Origin: Oncomelania hupensis
Lineage: Eukaryota > Mollusca > Gastropoda > Littorinimorpha > Pomatiopsidae
Length of the DNA: 64,000 nt
Reading direction: 5' to 3'
Assembly (NCBI GenBank): GCA_036898135.1
Contig: CM072512.1
Coordinates: 21,989,968 to 22,053,967 of the forward strand
Part shown: positions 35,256-48,084 of the stretch, one piece after another
Numbering within the stretch: position 1 is the stretch's first letter
Layout: every line of letters starts with the position of its first letter
Translations under genes and position numbers: made by a program
Notes under the pieces: generated by a model
What the model saw: only the letters and a program-made list of their open reading frames with translations
What the model was told of the DNA's origin: nothing
Database searches by the model: none

Positions 35256-36424
35256 ATGTCGTTGTATTATTCCTTTTGCTTGGTTAGGATAAAGCCGAGT
35301 CACAACACCGCCAAACAAAAAACAAAAAAAATCTTTTTGAAAATTCTTATTTTTCGGCTAAGTATATGAGTATCAGAAAATGCATTTGAGTGTCTTGCCG
35401 TCTTGCTTTTAATTCTTTTATCTTTCTTTACATATTGTTCCTTTCCCCCTCCCCTTCGTTCCCTGTCCTTTTACTGGTGTTATTACCTATCATGGTTAGC
35501 CGTGTGTTATTTTAGTAAATTATCAGTAGTAACAGTTACATTATAGCGTGTGCGTAAATGCGCGTGTCTCACTCAGGGTATGTGAAGGTATCTATCTATA
35601 TGAAGATCATTTGAACTGATAACGTATAACGTCGTGTTTTTTAGCTGACTGCCTCGGAGCGGTATCTTGATTCGTTTGAAGGAAGGGCTTCAGCAATTCC
35701 CCCTGTGCCATTCGCCAGTAAACCTTTTACCTGTCAACATGTCTTAGCCCACTGAATGAATTTTCTCCGAAGGCCAGGTTTTATCTACTTTCATCAAGCC
35801 GTTTACCACGCCACAGCCTTTTGAAGGTACTATTTTACTTGATTTATTTCCTCCTGTGTTTGTATACATGTACATTCTACACACGCTACAGAAAGGATTG
35901 AACAGTTTTAACCCATAAAGTGTGTACTTCTGTCACGTCGTCAAAGTTCCGGGTGTCTTACATTAGCCGGGCGCCTTTGCGCATGCGCCCTGTCAAGTCG
36001 GGCCGGTTTTATTACGATGTTCTTAGCGTCGTAATCCTAACCCTAACCCTAATCCTTACTAAGACTACGAAAGCACTGTGCGCATGCGTCGAATTTTGTA
36101 ATGCGTCGACCAATCAGAATGCTCCCAGTCGCTCCCAGCCAAAATAAGATACTAGGAACTTTGACGATGTCACACCGGCTAGCACGCACGCTTGCAAATC
36201 AATTTATCATAATAATGTTAATGCTGACACCAGCTGCTAGGATGAGAAAATGATTGGACTTCGTGTACTAAATGCGCCCTGAGTCACGAAACTACCATAA
36301 TTTACAGCGCAGCATCAAAAAATTTAATTAAAAAAAAAACTATTAGGTTAACCAAGCGGATGGTTTTAGAAAGTTCGATGCTAGTATTGGATGCAGTCTT
36401 ATCTAAAAATTTCAGCAACAAAAA
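35256..36424. other. Non-coding, includes a short telomere-like motif
   Basis: 36036-36057 is CCTAACCCTAACCCTAATCC, about three units of the animal telomere repeat with one mismatch. 35940-36175 is relatively GC/CpG rich. No gene is supported. Confidence 0.45.
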
Positions 36425-36600
36425 ACCGATCTTCAAATAGCGACTGGCCTTTACACCACATATTTGAGCAATGAATGTGAGTTTGTTATGTATGTAAAAG
36501 TTTAGGTAATATGTGAGCGTGCTTTTTTTTTTAACAGATCGCCGCTCTTTGAGTCTGATTTAGGAATAAGGCGCGTATAGCATGCATTAGTACTACTCCT
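36425..36600 (+). mobile_element. SINE tail block
   Basis: CCTTTACACCACATATTTG, AGATCGCCGCTCTTTGAG and GGCGCGTATAGC correspond to the 3' body of the SINE at 30058-30437. The tRNA head is absent. Confidence 0.7.
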
Positions 36601-36981
36601 ACTAATCTCTATTACGCACAATTGTGCGTCGGTTACGCCAAAATATGAAAAATGACGCAGAAAAGTTCGTGTGCGTGCGTCCTGCAGACGTACACATTTT
36701 TCCCGAATCGCTGAAGTCCAAAATATGATAAATGAGTGGTCAACTAATTCACGGCAACTCCCCCAACTCTCCCCCAACAAAGACTTCCACAGCAGACGAT
36801 TCAGAGTTGTGTCACGAATTGTCGATCTTTAAAATCGCATGCGCGCACATTTATATAATGCTGCTTTATGCAAGCATGTCGCTGCTCACCAAATTGGGGA
36901 CTCTCAAAATTTGCCAAAGGACTCTTAAATTTTCATAACTGAGAATCCCATGGACTCCTATTTATTTTGGGGGGAGGGAAC
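36601..36981. other. Non-coding, no feature recognised
   Basis: Nothing supported between the SINE tail and the GTA array. Confidence 0.4.
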
Positions 36982-37152
36982 ACTGGTGGTGGTGGTAGTA
37001 GTAGTAGTAGTAGTTGTAGTAGTAGTAGTAGTAGTAGTAGTAGCTAGTAGTAGTAGTAGTAGTAGTAGTAATAGTAGTAGTGGTAGTAGTAATAGTAATA
37101 GTAGTAGTAGTTGTTGCTGTAGTCGCAGTAGTAGTAGTAGTAGTAGTAGTAT
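36982..37152. repeat. (GTA)n compound microsatellite
   Basis: GGTGGT then GTAGTA with TTGTAG, CTAG and AATAG interruptions. The poly-Val/Ser and poly-Thr/Tyr ORFs are artefacts. Confidence 0.95.
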
Positions 37153-38270
37153 TGGTTTTTAGCCTCGTGATAGTGGTGGGGCGGAATTCATGATGATGAT
37201 GACGACAATGATGATACAAGATATTTGATAATTATGATTTTTGATATCGGATGATGATAGTTAAGTTAGGGTGATGGTGATAGTAATGGTTCTGGTGGCA
37301 TAGTTTGCAGATGAATATTGCATATATGGACACACATTGGCCGCTGTGTTTTCGGCCAATAAAAATACAAACGAGGGACACTGTAACTCTAGGATACCCA
37401 AGGGAACTGACCCTGAATGGCTTCGATCTGACCTAATATCATAACCACCTAAGGCACGTTGGGCACTCTTGAGTACTAGAGCCAATGGAACAATCGTGGT
37501 GGTGGTAAAAGCCTAGAGTCTAGTTCAAGTCAGGAGACAAAATGTTTGGGTATCTATATAGTCTAGATACATACTATGCTATCGAGAATCCACTTCCGAT
37601 TTGCTGTCAAAGATCCATTCCGCTTGATTCATGCCCCTGTGGTGAAACACAGGGGGTCAGTAGTCTCACTAAAAGAAACCGGGCTGGAGTTAATGAAAGT
37701 GTCTTGGACAAAATCCCGATTTGGATGCGATTTTTCGAGGGTGAAGGGAATTGATAAGAGAGATCTATCTCTCGTCTGATGCCAGTAGTTGTGTTTGGTT
37801 TTCTTTTGTGTACTTATTTCATGGATAACTGTGACCATTTCGGGTGTTTCTGCACCTCTTTAGTGTACCACCCCTTGGGTTCATTGAAAAATGGATTCCA
37901 ACAACATGAAAAACAAGCCCTGGTTGATGTCTGTCTGTCTGTCTTTCGCAGATTGAAGTCTCCTGCCCTAATGTATGGGAGACTGTATGTTAAGAATTCA
38001 AATTGTTTTAAGAAGTCAAGATGTAAATAGTAGAGCGCTCGAAGCAGCTGCGACGCTGGAGTGAAGAATGCAAGTTGTTATAATTATGAAGTGAAGATGT
38101 AGTGTGAATGACGTAGATGGTGGAGCGCTCAAAGCAGCTGCAACGCTGGTGTGAAGGAAGCTAAGGAGGACAGAAAATCAGTCAAGAGATGTGCCGATCC
38201 GGTTGATGTCCTTGGGAAGTCACACTTTTATACCGGGAAACGAACTATCCACAAATTGGATGGCTAGCAT
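37153..38270. other. Non-coding with a 37-bp direct duplication
   Basis: AGCGCTCGAAGCAGCTGCGA near 38032 is repeated with changes near 38123 (AGCGCTCAAAGCAGCTGCAA). Short ORFs at 37542-38030 lack motifs. Confidence 0.45.
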
Positions 38271-38540
38271 CACAATGAAAAAACGTAAACTCCGATGGTA
38301 TGGCCACGTCACCAGATCATCAGGTCTTGCAAAGACCATCCTGCAAGGCACAGTGCAAGGAGGTGGAAGAAGAGGGAGACCGAAAAAGAGGTGGGAGGAC
38401 AACATTCGAGAATGGACTGGTTTGACACTGAGCGAAACAATCAGGGTTGCTGAGGACAGGGAAAGATGGAGTACGCTGGTTAAACGATCATCTGTGGTGC
38501 CCCCAATGACCTCCGAGTTATGGGATAAGATAGATAGAAG
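38271..38540 (+). mobile_element. LINE 3' fragment (same family as 20.9 kb)
   Basis: KKRKLRWYGHVTRSSGLAKT, GRPKKRWEDNIREWTG, then CCTCCGAGTTATGGGATAAG. Very similar to 21605-21850, so relatively recent. Confidence 0.88.
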
Positions 38541-39057
<517 letters not shown>

Positions 39058-39067
39058 AAGGTTTAAT

Positions 39068-39250
39068 ACTACTGATACTACTGGATACTTTATACGCGCT
39101 TTTCTCTAAATCACCAATCAGGCTCAAAGCGTGGCGATCTGTACCAACATACACTCTCACATGCTTTCCACACTCTCCCATACACAACAAACACACACCT
39201 ATCACTTAAACATGTGGTGTAAAGACAAAGAGGTTGCTATTGGAAGTCCG
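39068..39250 (-). mobile_element. SINE tail block, inverted
   Basis: Plus-strand TATACGCGCTTTTCTC, ATCAGGCTCAAAGCG and GTGGTGTAAAG are the reverse complement of the tail of the 30058 SINE. Confidence 0.7.
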
Positions 39251-39318
39251 AAAGGAAATCGATTTTTATTTTTAAAATGTTATCTAAGATTGATTGCATC
39301 CAATACCATTAATGATTA

Positions 39319-40237
39319 CAGGGTTCGTACGCTCCTTGAACCTCCTTGAATCTCCTTGAATTTTCCATGTCTTGTTCAAGGGCCCTTGAATCTCCTTGAA
39401 AATAGCCAAATTGCCTCAGCTCCTTGAAAACTCCTTGAAATTTCAACCAGTGTATCTATCCATTGCTTGACCTAGAGATTTTATTGTCAAGTTTTCAAAA
39501 AAAGCCATTGAAAAATAAACATTTATAAAACAAAAATTATAATATTATTTGTGTTGTCGACTGTTCGACGATCGTAACTTTTGTCGTCTTCTAATGATAA
39601 GGGAAGTAACCTCCACTATAAATTGTTCATTCCCTTGCTGTCGCGCGCGCACGCGCAGTTCTCAGTTTCCCTACATCCTTCGTTTTTTCCACGTGTGTTT
39701 GCTGACTGAATCGGTAAAAATGCTTGGAGGCAATTGTGTGTTTCATCCAGTCAAATGAGCTGTGAAGCAAATCTAAGGAAATAAAGATCCAGCTGGAGAA
39801 GATTTCCCGTCAGATTGATGAAGGGATGGAAAAACTAAAATAACTGAAAACTCATTTATCTGTGTTATTAGCCGGTGGTGGTATCTCTTTCTGACTTTTT
39901 ACAGTTCTCTAACTTGTATCTAAGAACACCATGTTTCACAATTATTATTTAAATGTATAGACTCCGTATCTGCATCATCATCATAACTGCAACTTCATCG
40001 ACATGCAATATTTATATGGTGTAGATTTCATAATCAGTATCAATATCAACATCAGTATCACCATCAGATTCATGACCAGTTGCAAACAATAAATATGAAT
40101 ATCACTGGGTAAAAGATTTATCCTTTATTTTGACTATTTATAAATCATTATTATGTGCGTTTACTATTTTTAAAAACTCCTTGAATTTTTGGAAAAACTC
40201 CTTGAAATCTCCTTGAAAACTCCTTGAATTTTTTACA
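39319..40237. mobile_element. Element rich in CTCCTTGAA repeats, partial DNA transposon
   Basis: Starts ACAGGGTTCGTACGCTCC and carries repeated TCCTTGAA units at both ends in the same reading (39333-39450 and 40175-40237). The left end resembles termini of a widespread invertebrate DNA transposon group (tentative). The expected inverted right terminus is not found, so it is truncated. No transposase. Confidence 0.5.
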
Positions 40238-40246
40238 ACAATTTGA

Positions 40247-40390
40247 GTATGAACCTGAGTACCTGGAGAAAACCCTCAATGACCTGAATAGTCTCATACC
40301 TAAGTCACATAAGTTGGCCCTTACGGGAATAGGACCCGCGACCTTCGGCATAGGAAACCGGCGGCTAATCAACTGCACCAACAGCTCAAC
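40247..40390 (-). mobile_element. tRNA-derived SINE, inverted
   Basis: Plus-strand ACCTGGAGAAAACCCTCAA, CTCATACCTAAGTCACA, then GCGACCTTCGGCATAGGAA and ACCGGCGGCTAATC are the reverse complement of the SINE body and tRNA head at 30063-30200. Confidence 0.78.
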
Positions 40391-41150
40391 CCTGATTGCA
40401 CATTACACGAGAGGGAAATCAGACATCAGTACTACAACATCTCTGTTTCGCCCTGTATCATAGTAATGCATTGGCGCTTCGTCTTCATCTCTGGAGCTGT
40501 TTTATTTTAACGTTCTTATTTAGCGCTTCCCCATGTCAAGAGCTGCTCAAGGCGCTGGCCGATAAAGGATCTAACTCAAGCTAACGTCAACTCTATATAA
40601 CTCGAACATGCTCCAATGCGTTCATGTGATATTGAGTGACGGGTAATGACTGTAACAAGAAGCCCTTTTGCTGGACTGTCGAGGTGACGTTTTGAAGGAA
40701 CCTAATGCTTTTTTAAGCTGCTTACACGCTTATTTACATGCTTTCTCTTCAATAACGTGGGTTAATAAACTCTTCCTTGATAATATTGTATAGTGTACAA
40801 GTTTTGAAAAAAAGGACCTTAGGCTCACCTTAAGTTTACAATCTATTTTGAATGTCAAGCGATAACATTGCAGCCCGTATAAGGCGGTGGTTCCAAGCCC
40901 GTTGGCGGCCCTGGAGTGCCGAAACAAAAATGACATGACCCTGAGAGGCAGTGGTTCAGTGGCGTATACAAACAGGCAAAAACAAATGAGTGCCCGTTGA
41001 CGGCCTACAGCAAAATCAAAGAAATAAAAATAATAATAATAAAAATAACACTAAAAAATAAAAATGACCCTGAAACACTGCGCCCCTACTCCTTCGGATG
41101 AGAGTATAAACCGAGGTCTAGCCTGTGCACGCACGCATTCCATCGCACGG
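40391..41150. other. Non-coding; SINE-tail remnant near 40520-40565
   Basis: AGAGCTGCTCAAGGCGCTGG (inverted form of the GCGCCTTGAGCAGCTC tail). Otherwise nothing recognised. Confidence 0.45.
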
Positions 41151-41400
41151 ACTTTAAAGATCCTGACGCTTATGTTCTAGACGGATGGGTGCCGGCTACC
41201 CAGATACACCCAGCAAGCACTCGGTCCCTACTTCCCCAATCGCCGGCCGCCCAAGATAGTGCTCAGTCGTCTGGGCGTCAGACTTCTGCGCCCAAAGGCT
41301 GCAAGTGGGCTCTTCGGGCGGCTTGATTTAGATCATGCATTGGCCAGCTCTTGGAGCTGCTCTCGAACCGGAAAAGCGCTTTATAAGAATGATGAACTAA
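41151..41400 (+). mobile_element. SINE-like repeat, family of 21.9 kb
   Basis: ACGCATTCCATCGCACGG, GCCAGCTCTTGGAGCTGC and AAAAGCGCTTTATAAG match landmarks of 21930-22290. Confidence 0.55.
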
Positions 41401-41601
41401 AGGAGAAAATTCATTAATACACTTACACTTACTAAGTTACAGTGACTTACAGAAGGGAAACAGAAAGGGCTTGGAGAAGGGTTTGAGGAGGGTGACGAAG
41501 GAGGAGGGAAGACAGAGGAGAACAAAATTACGGCTATTTCAAGATGTTAACATCGCACGGCCCGTCATTGAATGCAGTAAACGTAATTAAATAAAACTTG
41601 T

Positions 41602-41783
<182 letters not shown>

Positions 41784-41854
41784 AACGTTTTTCCTAGTAA
41801 AGAACAGTTCTCTCTCACGCATTCACACACTCATTAAACATTAGTACAATGCAT

Positions 41855-42360
41855 ACATAGCTTCAACTATTTAGGAGCCATTGTATTAGACAATGGGTCC
41901 CGACAGGAAGTCTTTTCCAGGATCGCACAAACAACTGCTGCTCTGACAGGGTTGAAGCCCATTAGGAAAAATGAGATGAGGTGCTACAGAAGACTTCTGG
42001 CCATTTCCTATACCCAGCACATCACCATCAACGAAGTCCGAAAGACCATCAAACAAGCCATTGGACAACACGATGACATGCTCACAATGGTAAATAAACG
42101 GAAATTCCGATGGTATGGACAGGTCACCAGAGCATCAGGCCTCGCAAAGACCATCTTGCAAAGGTACTGTGCAAGGAGACAGAAGACTAGGGACAGAAAA
42201 AGAGTTGGGAGGACAACCTTCGAGAATGGACTGGCTTAACACTGAGCGAAGCCGTGAGGGTTGCTGAGGACAGAGAAAGATGGAATACTCTGGGTAAACG
42301 ATTATCTGTGGTGCCCCAACGACCTTCGAGTTACGGGATAGGATAGGATAGGATAGGACA
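41855..42360 (+). mobile_element. LINE fragment with internal deletion and (GGATA)n tail
   Basis: Carries FNYLGAIV-like and AALTGLKPI codons, then jumps directly to MRCYRRLLAI, missing about 130 bp present at 21346-21485. Continues with WYGQVTRASGLAKTIL and ends TTCGAGTTACGGGATAGG plus GGATA units. Frameshifts near 42160 and 42240. Confidence 0.88.
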
Positions 42361-42500
42361 ACACATATAGAGAATGGCTGGGAGCAGGTAAAATCAAAGC
42401 GGACTGGGGGAGAGGCAGTAACAAACAAAGTGATTTCCCACACTTGCACACACAAACACATACAAACAGACAGACACACACACAAACAGGCACTCACAGA

Positions 42501-42533
<33 letters not shown>

Positions 42534-43190
42534 ATACTCGAACGCTTACACAGTCTGAGGACTATGATTCTAGACCTCGGTTGTGGGGACTATTAGAAAG
42601 AATAGGTATTTTTGAGATTCGATACTGCAAGCATTGTCTCTTGGCTCCCGAAAGCAGCGCTAGGGGTCGTACGTTTCAAAATAGTAACTACTCTTTGAGC
42701 TATTAGACTTGGTATGTTGCGTGATAAGTGAAGACTGGCGGGGGGTGTCTTGTGAGGACTAAATACACACATTCACAAATAGCATTCATGTTGAGGACTT
42801 CCGTACACACTTGCTTACACACTCTTAAACCGCATTAAGACCGAGGACCATGATTGTAGACCAACGTTTTCGGGACCGTTAGCAAGTCCTCAAGATGAAT
42901 GTGTAATTAGTTAGTGGGTAAGCTAGTGTTCACAATTAAAAGGGTCCAGCAGATTAGAAATAAAACCGCAGAGCCCAGCAACAATAGACCCATCATCACA
43001 GAATAAAACAACAATAACAACAACAAAAGAATCAAGTATTTAACTGGATATCAAATATGTAGATAAATAAGTAATAAAAATATTTAGACAATTGAAAAAA
43101 GTTTTTGGGTTGCAAGTGGGCGCTTCAGTCTGACCCTATAATGATCAGGCAGCGGCTTGAATCGCTGTGTTAGCGAGAGCCGCGCGTGAT
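42361..43190. other. Non-coding with (CA)n and a family A scrap
   Basis: (CA)n array at about 42447-42530. GGGTCCAGCAGATTAG near 42950 is a degraded inverted family A end. Nothing else. Confidence 0.5.
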
Positions 43191-43267
43191 ATATTTATGT
43201 ATGTATTTATGTCTGTACGTATTTATGTCTGTATGTATTTATGTATGTATCTATGTATGTATGTATG

Positions 43268-43329
<62 letters not shown>

Positions 43330-43332
43330 CAA
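43191..43332. repeat. (TATG)n/(TATC)n microsatellite
   Basis: TGTATGTATTTATG variants followed by a pure (ATCT)n run of about 60 bp. Confidence 0.95.
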
Positions 43333-43734
43333 ATAGTAACTATGCTCTTTGAGTCATAACACCTCAATATCATTTTTAAGATTTTTTTTTTAATAGCAAT
43401 TTTTCAGGTCAGGAGCTGCTCAGGGCACTGACCAAAACCGTCCAACTCAATCCACCCGAGGCGTCCATTCGCTACCATTAGGCGCAGGGTCAGACGTCCA
43501 GACTACTGAGCACAATCCTGCGTGACCGGAGATAGAGGATAGAGGAGAAAGGACCTAGTCATTGCTTACAGTGTCCAGCTCGGCGGACTACTTACAACTG
43601 AATCACCACCAGAAAAGTAAGTGGTTGTTTTTTTCTTTTTTATTCTATTTTTTGTTAGTTTGTTAAACAATCCAGTAATAGGGCAAATGAAGGCGGGGGA
43701 CAGGGGGGGGGAATAAAGAAAAAAATCCTCAGCT
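43333..43734. other. Repeat-derived non-coding
   Basis: GAGCTGCTCAGGGCACTGACC near 43411 is a SINE-tail remnant. GTCCAGCTCGGCGGACTAC near 43571 is a family A remnant. Confidence 0.4.
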
Positions 43735-43805
43735 CAAGTGTTAGAGCGTTGTGCCTGGCAGATCAAGGACCCATGTTCTAATTCCGTAATGGGCAAGAAT
43801 AAAGA
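43735..43805 (+). mobile_element. Degenerate tRNA-derived SINE head
   Basis: CTCAGCTCAAGTGTTAGAGC resembles an A box region and GTTCTAATTCC a weakened B box. The cloverleaf does not close, so it is not a tRNA gene. Confidence 0.5.
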
Positions 43806-43906
43806 TGGCAAATTTTAATGTCTATCTTGTATCGCAATCTGCGTTGTGCCAATGGTGGGTGTGGACATGACGTGACTGACTTCACTGGTTCATTCAACAA
43901 AAACTA

Positions 43907-45303
43907 GGGTTGGACGGTTTTATCGATACGTAACTGTATACCCGGTGCGGGTGTCCAAGGTCCGGTTTACTGGGAAATCTGATTTAATGTATGATTATTG
44001 TCAGCTCTGGAAACTTAAAGTTAATGTAGCAAAAACAAAGGTTATGATGTTTTCCACAGGTAAAGTAAGAAATGTCCCGATTTTTATGTACAATGGTGAG
44101 CAAATTGAGGTTACGTACGATTTTCAAAATCTTGGAATGAAAATCAATTACAACGGAAGCTTTAAGCCAGCTCAGAAAAGTTGATCTTAAAGCTTGGTAA
44201 AAGTACTCCGACATGCTCTTAGCAAAAAAACGTATGTTAAATGTTTGGTATAAGCTTGCTTTTGAAAAAAATAGTACTAAATTATTTTGTGTGGTTTACA
44301 AGTTTTTGCTGAAGATGTACGAACTGAACTTGTACAAATGTGAGTATTGAGATTGTTTCAGGAATTCTCTGGAAAAACTAGAAATGGAACTGGAAATGTT
44401 TGGTATGATCAATCTCAAGGCTCGAATGTTTGTGCCGAAGGGTTTAAAGAAGAGATAAAGAAAAGGCTGCAGGATCAACATGTACAAAACTGGCCCTTGG
44501 ACATTGACACAAATGATTTATATTATAATCATAGAATGTTTAAAGAAAATTTTGAATTAGAAGAATATTTGACAATTTTGCCCTCCAACCTAGCTGCTGT
44601 TATTATAAAATTTAGAACCTTTACCAGTGCAAAGGGGACGGTTTCTTGGAATCCACAGATGTGACAGAATCTGTAATAAGTGTGCTTAATGAACTAGGAG
44701 ATGAATTTCATTGTATTTTTATATGTGCACAATTCGATGATGATCCAAAAAGTGCTGCCTAAAAGGTTTTTTCTATGTGCTACCCGATGCTATTAAATTT
44801 TTTAATTTATTTTCAACGAGAAATAAAACTATTCTGCTGAAACTGGCTAAGTTTATGAAAATAAGAATGGATTGTTTCAGAACGCAATAGAATGATTTGT
44901 AATACTAACGACAGTAATAATAGTGATTAATTTCAATCAATAATGACAATTTAAATATTCAATACCAGTTTGTACCCCCCCCTCCCCTGCCCCTTCATTA
45001 TTATCCAATCTTGCGAGAGAGTGCGTGCAATTTGTGATCAGAGTGTGTGGACATAATTGTTATGTAGTATGCTTGTGTTATGTGATAATAATGAATGTGT
45101 AATTTGCAAATGTGAACTATGTGTCCTCTAGAACGCGAGTGCGAATGATTGACTTTTGTTTTTGTAATATTTGTACATATGTACTTTATGTTGTATTTTA
45201 TGATTTCCATATTATTCAGTGTTTATTTTTGTTCTTTTAGTTGTATCCACGTGCCCCATGGGGTTTTATGGAATAAAGCGTTTTTGACTTTGACTTTGAC
45301 AAC
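43907..45303 (+). mobile_element. 5'-truncated LINE 3' half, second family
   Basis: YCQLWKLKVNVAKTKVMMF and YNGEQIEVTYDFQNLGMKI (43990-44145) are the RT palm/thumb border. Further on come NVWYDQSQ, NWPLDIDTNDLYY and LEEYLTILPSNLAAVIIKFR (to about 44660), the usual end of this LINE type. Frames are broken between 44183 and 44347. A long UTR follows and ends at GGAATAAAGCG with a (GACTTT)n tail at 45285-45300. Clade not assigned. 43907-43950 (ACTAGGGTTGGACGG..) may be part of an unrelated DNA-transposon end. Confidence 0.8.
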
Positions 45304-45894
45304 ACATAACGCGACATTGGGCGACATCTTGTCCGCCCAGAGAGCGAGCCTAAAGCCCAAACACGGGCATAAGCAGCTGTTTTTGAAGAAGAACTTGTAA
45401 GACGTACAGCAGCTTACCACGTGTTTGAGCATGGTACCAGTCGCTAATCCTTCTGAACTCTTAAAGTTCTTAAAGATCTTTCCCGTTGAATGTTTTTGTT
45501 TTATTTTGATTTTGTGGTTTCAAGTTTGCTGATGTTCTAAACAGTGATTTATGATAATTTGTTCTGAAGGCGTTCAAGCAAAAATAAAGCTTCAGTTTCT
45601 ATGGATATGTGGTTCTTTTAAACTCTTTTTTAGGTAAATGACAATCTTTCTTTTGCGTCGGTCACTACTGTCGGTGCCATATCCCATTTGATTGTAACTC
45701 TAACAATCGCGGTATACCGGTACGAAATACCGATACGACCTAAAAATACCGCGATAATACCGATACGACTTTGATCCACAGTACCCATGCAGCTCTAACA
45801 ATAACAGTAGTTAGGCTTCTTGTATTTCATCGGGTTTTAGGCACGTTTTGGATTCATTAAAGATCAGAGGGATTAAGAGGTTGTCTGGTCTAAC

Positions 45895-45926
<32 letters not shown>

Positions 45927-46317
45927 ACGTTTAACCTACGAATTTATTTGGAAATAATTATGTAAATGCTGTCAGCTAAGAGAGCTTTAACTTTTTGGAG
46001 TGATGTGCTCAAACATTATTATAATCTGTGTCACTTATAGCCTGAGAATATTAGTGAATTGGTTAGTGAATTATTTGTTATAATGGAAAAATCATAAAGT
46101 AATTTGTATCCAATCTTGGATTAATACTACATTTGATGTGTAAGGTATGATTCGTTCACGCATGCTCTTTACCCCACGACGTGGTTGCGGACGGGAACTC
46201 GAACAGGTCAGGGCTATTTTTAGACTGACGTCACGTGAACTAATTTTGCTATGAGATGTGTATATAATATACTTTTTTTTCACAATGATACATACTTTGT
46301 TTGACAATAATATTGTC
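45304..46317. other. Non-coding; poly(A) run and CGATAC-rich patch
   Basis: 45710-45775 has several ATACCG / CGGTAT motifs resembling DNA-transposon subterminal repeats. 45896-45925 is an A homopolymer. Nothing coding. Confidence 0.45.
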
Positions 46318-46392
46318 GAAGGCCAATTAGCTCAGTTGGTTAGAAAGTTTTTTTTTTTACTAACGCAAAGGCCTTGGGTTCAATCCCCTTGT
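46318..46392 (+). other. tRNA-like pseudogene or SINE head
   Basis: GGCCAATTAGCTCAGTTGG gives an A box and GGGTTCAATCCCC a B box, 40 bp apart. The anticodon arm is replaced by a T run, so it should not fold as a functional tRNA. Confidence 0.5.
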
Positions 46393-47779
46393 CTCTTCTT
46401 TGTTTTTACTTTTTATTTTTTAACCGGGGGTGAGGGGAGGGGAGGTTTTCTCCATCCCACCCCCCACCACCCACCCCCTCCTCCAGATATCAGGCGGTGA
46501 AAATTTCTCCCTCACTGGATGAGTAGGGAGTAAAAGTTATGATGAAAAGAAAACATTAATCCAGTGACCTCAGTCTGTCTAAAAATAGACCTGTACGAGT
46601 GGCCTTCACCCTTTCCACGCGGGTTAATTATATCCTAGCGTTCGTAATGCCGCATTTACTATTTATTTTAAAAATATTTTAATATTGTGTCAAGAATTGA
46701 TGGTGAAATATTTTAAACGTGCCGAGTTTGTGCACAAAACGTTCGTTGGAGCAGTATGTATCAGTATTAGTTTAATGTAAACACAAAACTTGCTATTACA
46801 GCATGCCTCAAACCGCAGTAACCGGAGACGCTGTTCTGCCACATTGGGTTGGCTCTTTCGAGCGTGTTCATTTGACGAGAATGTTTTGTACAATGAGAAA
46901 TATGAGTAATTTCAAAGGAAATAAGCAGTTAGAGACAAAAAATGATTTATAAAATATAATGGTGATTTACTTGCATGAAAGAAAAGCTACTGTAGATCAA
47001 TAGATCTGCACATGCACAGTAGCAGACGACGCAAACTAGTCTTTGTCACAATCATGCTTACATGGGTGTGGTTGATAATTAAGATATCCGACTAAATGCA
47101 TTCTGTTGATTGTCTCACCCCAGAATGTTTATACTGATGACAACCAATCTCTCTCTCTCTTTATATATATATATACATGCACACAAAACCAGGATGTTTA
47201 TGTTAATAACAACAGCATGTTGTACTGATTTTGATAGTTTTTTTACTTTTCACACAATTATAACCAAAGTATTCTGCTGTTTTTGATGGAAGTTGTTTAG
47301 CGACGGTCAATCTGATGTAACGTTTGTGATTTTTTAAGTTTTATTTTTATTTGTTGGTGTATGAGAACTTGTTTTTAGTTTATTATTTTCTGACAGCAAT
47401 TTTTTTATGAATACAAAACTTTGTATACTGTTGCATGTGCTAAGAATCAAACTTTGATTTCAGTATAACCGAGATTATGATTGACGGACATCACCAGAAT
47501 AAAGAAAGAATTGATTTTAAAGGAAATTGTGAGTTTTGTCTTCACGATAACAAGAGTGAAAGAAAAAAAAGTAAACAAAGTAAATAGAGTGAAAAGGAAC
47601 ACGCAAGCAGAAAGTAAACAAGCATGTATAGTGAAAGGAAATGTAGAAAGTGAACAGATAATCTTGTACATGGGTGCAACAAATAAAATCGGTGCACAAT
47701 GGATCCATTCAGATTGTTTTAATAATGAATTCAGATCAGACCATATGAAACATACAAAAAGCTTTAAGCAACTGTTTTA
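46393..47779. other. Non-coding region before the satellite array
   Basis: G- and C-rich patch near 46425-46490, (CT)n/(AT)n near 47147-47175. The 99-codon frame at 47481-47780 is Lys/Val-rich, has no recognisable motif and runs into the array. I do not call it. Confidence 0.4.
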
Positions 47780-47829
47780 AATCAAACTTGAAACAGGAAT
47801 TAAAAAAAAAATGTTGTACATGCTTTTCT

Positions 47830-48084
47830 TCAGTTTCTTGACACAGCACAGGCAAGAATACATTCAAAGGCTGGAATGACAGTTTGAAGGTTTCTGATTA
47901 TGTTATAAAGGCAGGGTTTATTCTTGGCGTCAGTCATTGACGCATAAAAATCTGAAATGGCCGATTGGTTTGCCAGCCAGAGCTGGTCAAGTGACCTATT
48001 GATTTTACGAACAAACTTTGCGAAGAATTGTCCTTTAAAAAGTTCTATACAAACTGCGAACTCCATAAAACTTAGCACAACCAT
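47830..48084 (-). CDS. Satellite-unit ORF, copy 1 (84 codons)
   Basis: Encodes MVVLSFMEFAVCIELFKG, then FVRKINRSLDQLWLANQ and ends CILACAVSRN. Mildly hydrophobic N-terminus, no known domain. The same ORF is intact in copies 2, 3 and 5. Because the units are nearly identical overall, an open frame is weak evidence of selection. An upstream in-phase extension present in copy 5 is shifted here by one extra T in AAATTTATTT. Transcription is unknown. Confidence 0.3.
   Translation of the reverse strand: MVVLSFMEFAVCIELFKGQFFAKFVRKINRSLDQLWLANQSAISDFYASMTDAKNKPCLYNIIRNLQTVIPAFECILACAVSRN

Noticed and set aside
36950..37219. Poly-Val/Ser and poly-Thr/Tyr ORFs, and similar at 41534-41830
   Set aside because: Triplet microsatellites read in frame.
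46318..46392. Functional tRNA gene
   Set aside because: A and B boxes are present but the anticodon arm is replaced by a T run that would also terminate polymerase III.
47481..47780. Lys/Val-rich 99-codon ORF as a gene
   Set aside because: No motif, no splice context, and its end runs into the start of the satellite array.
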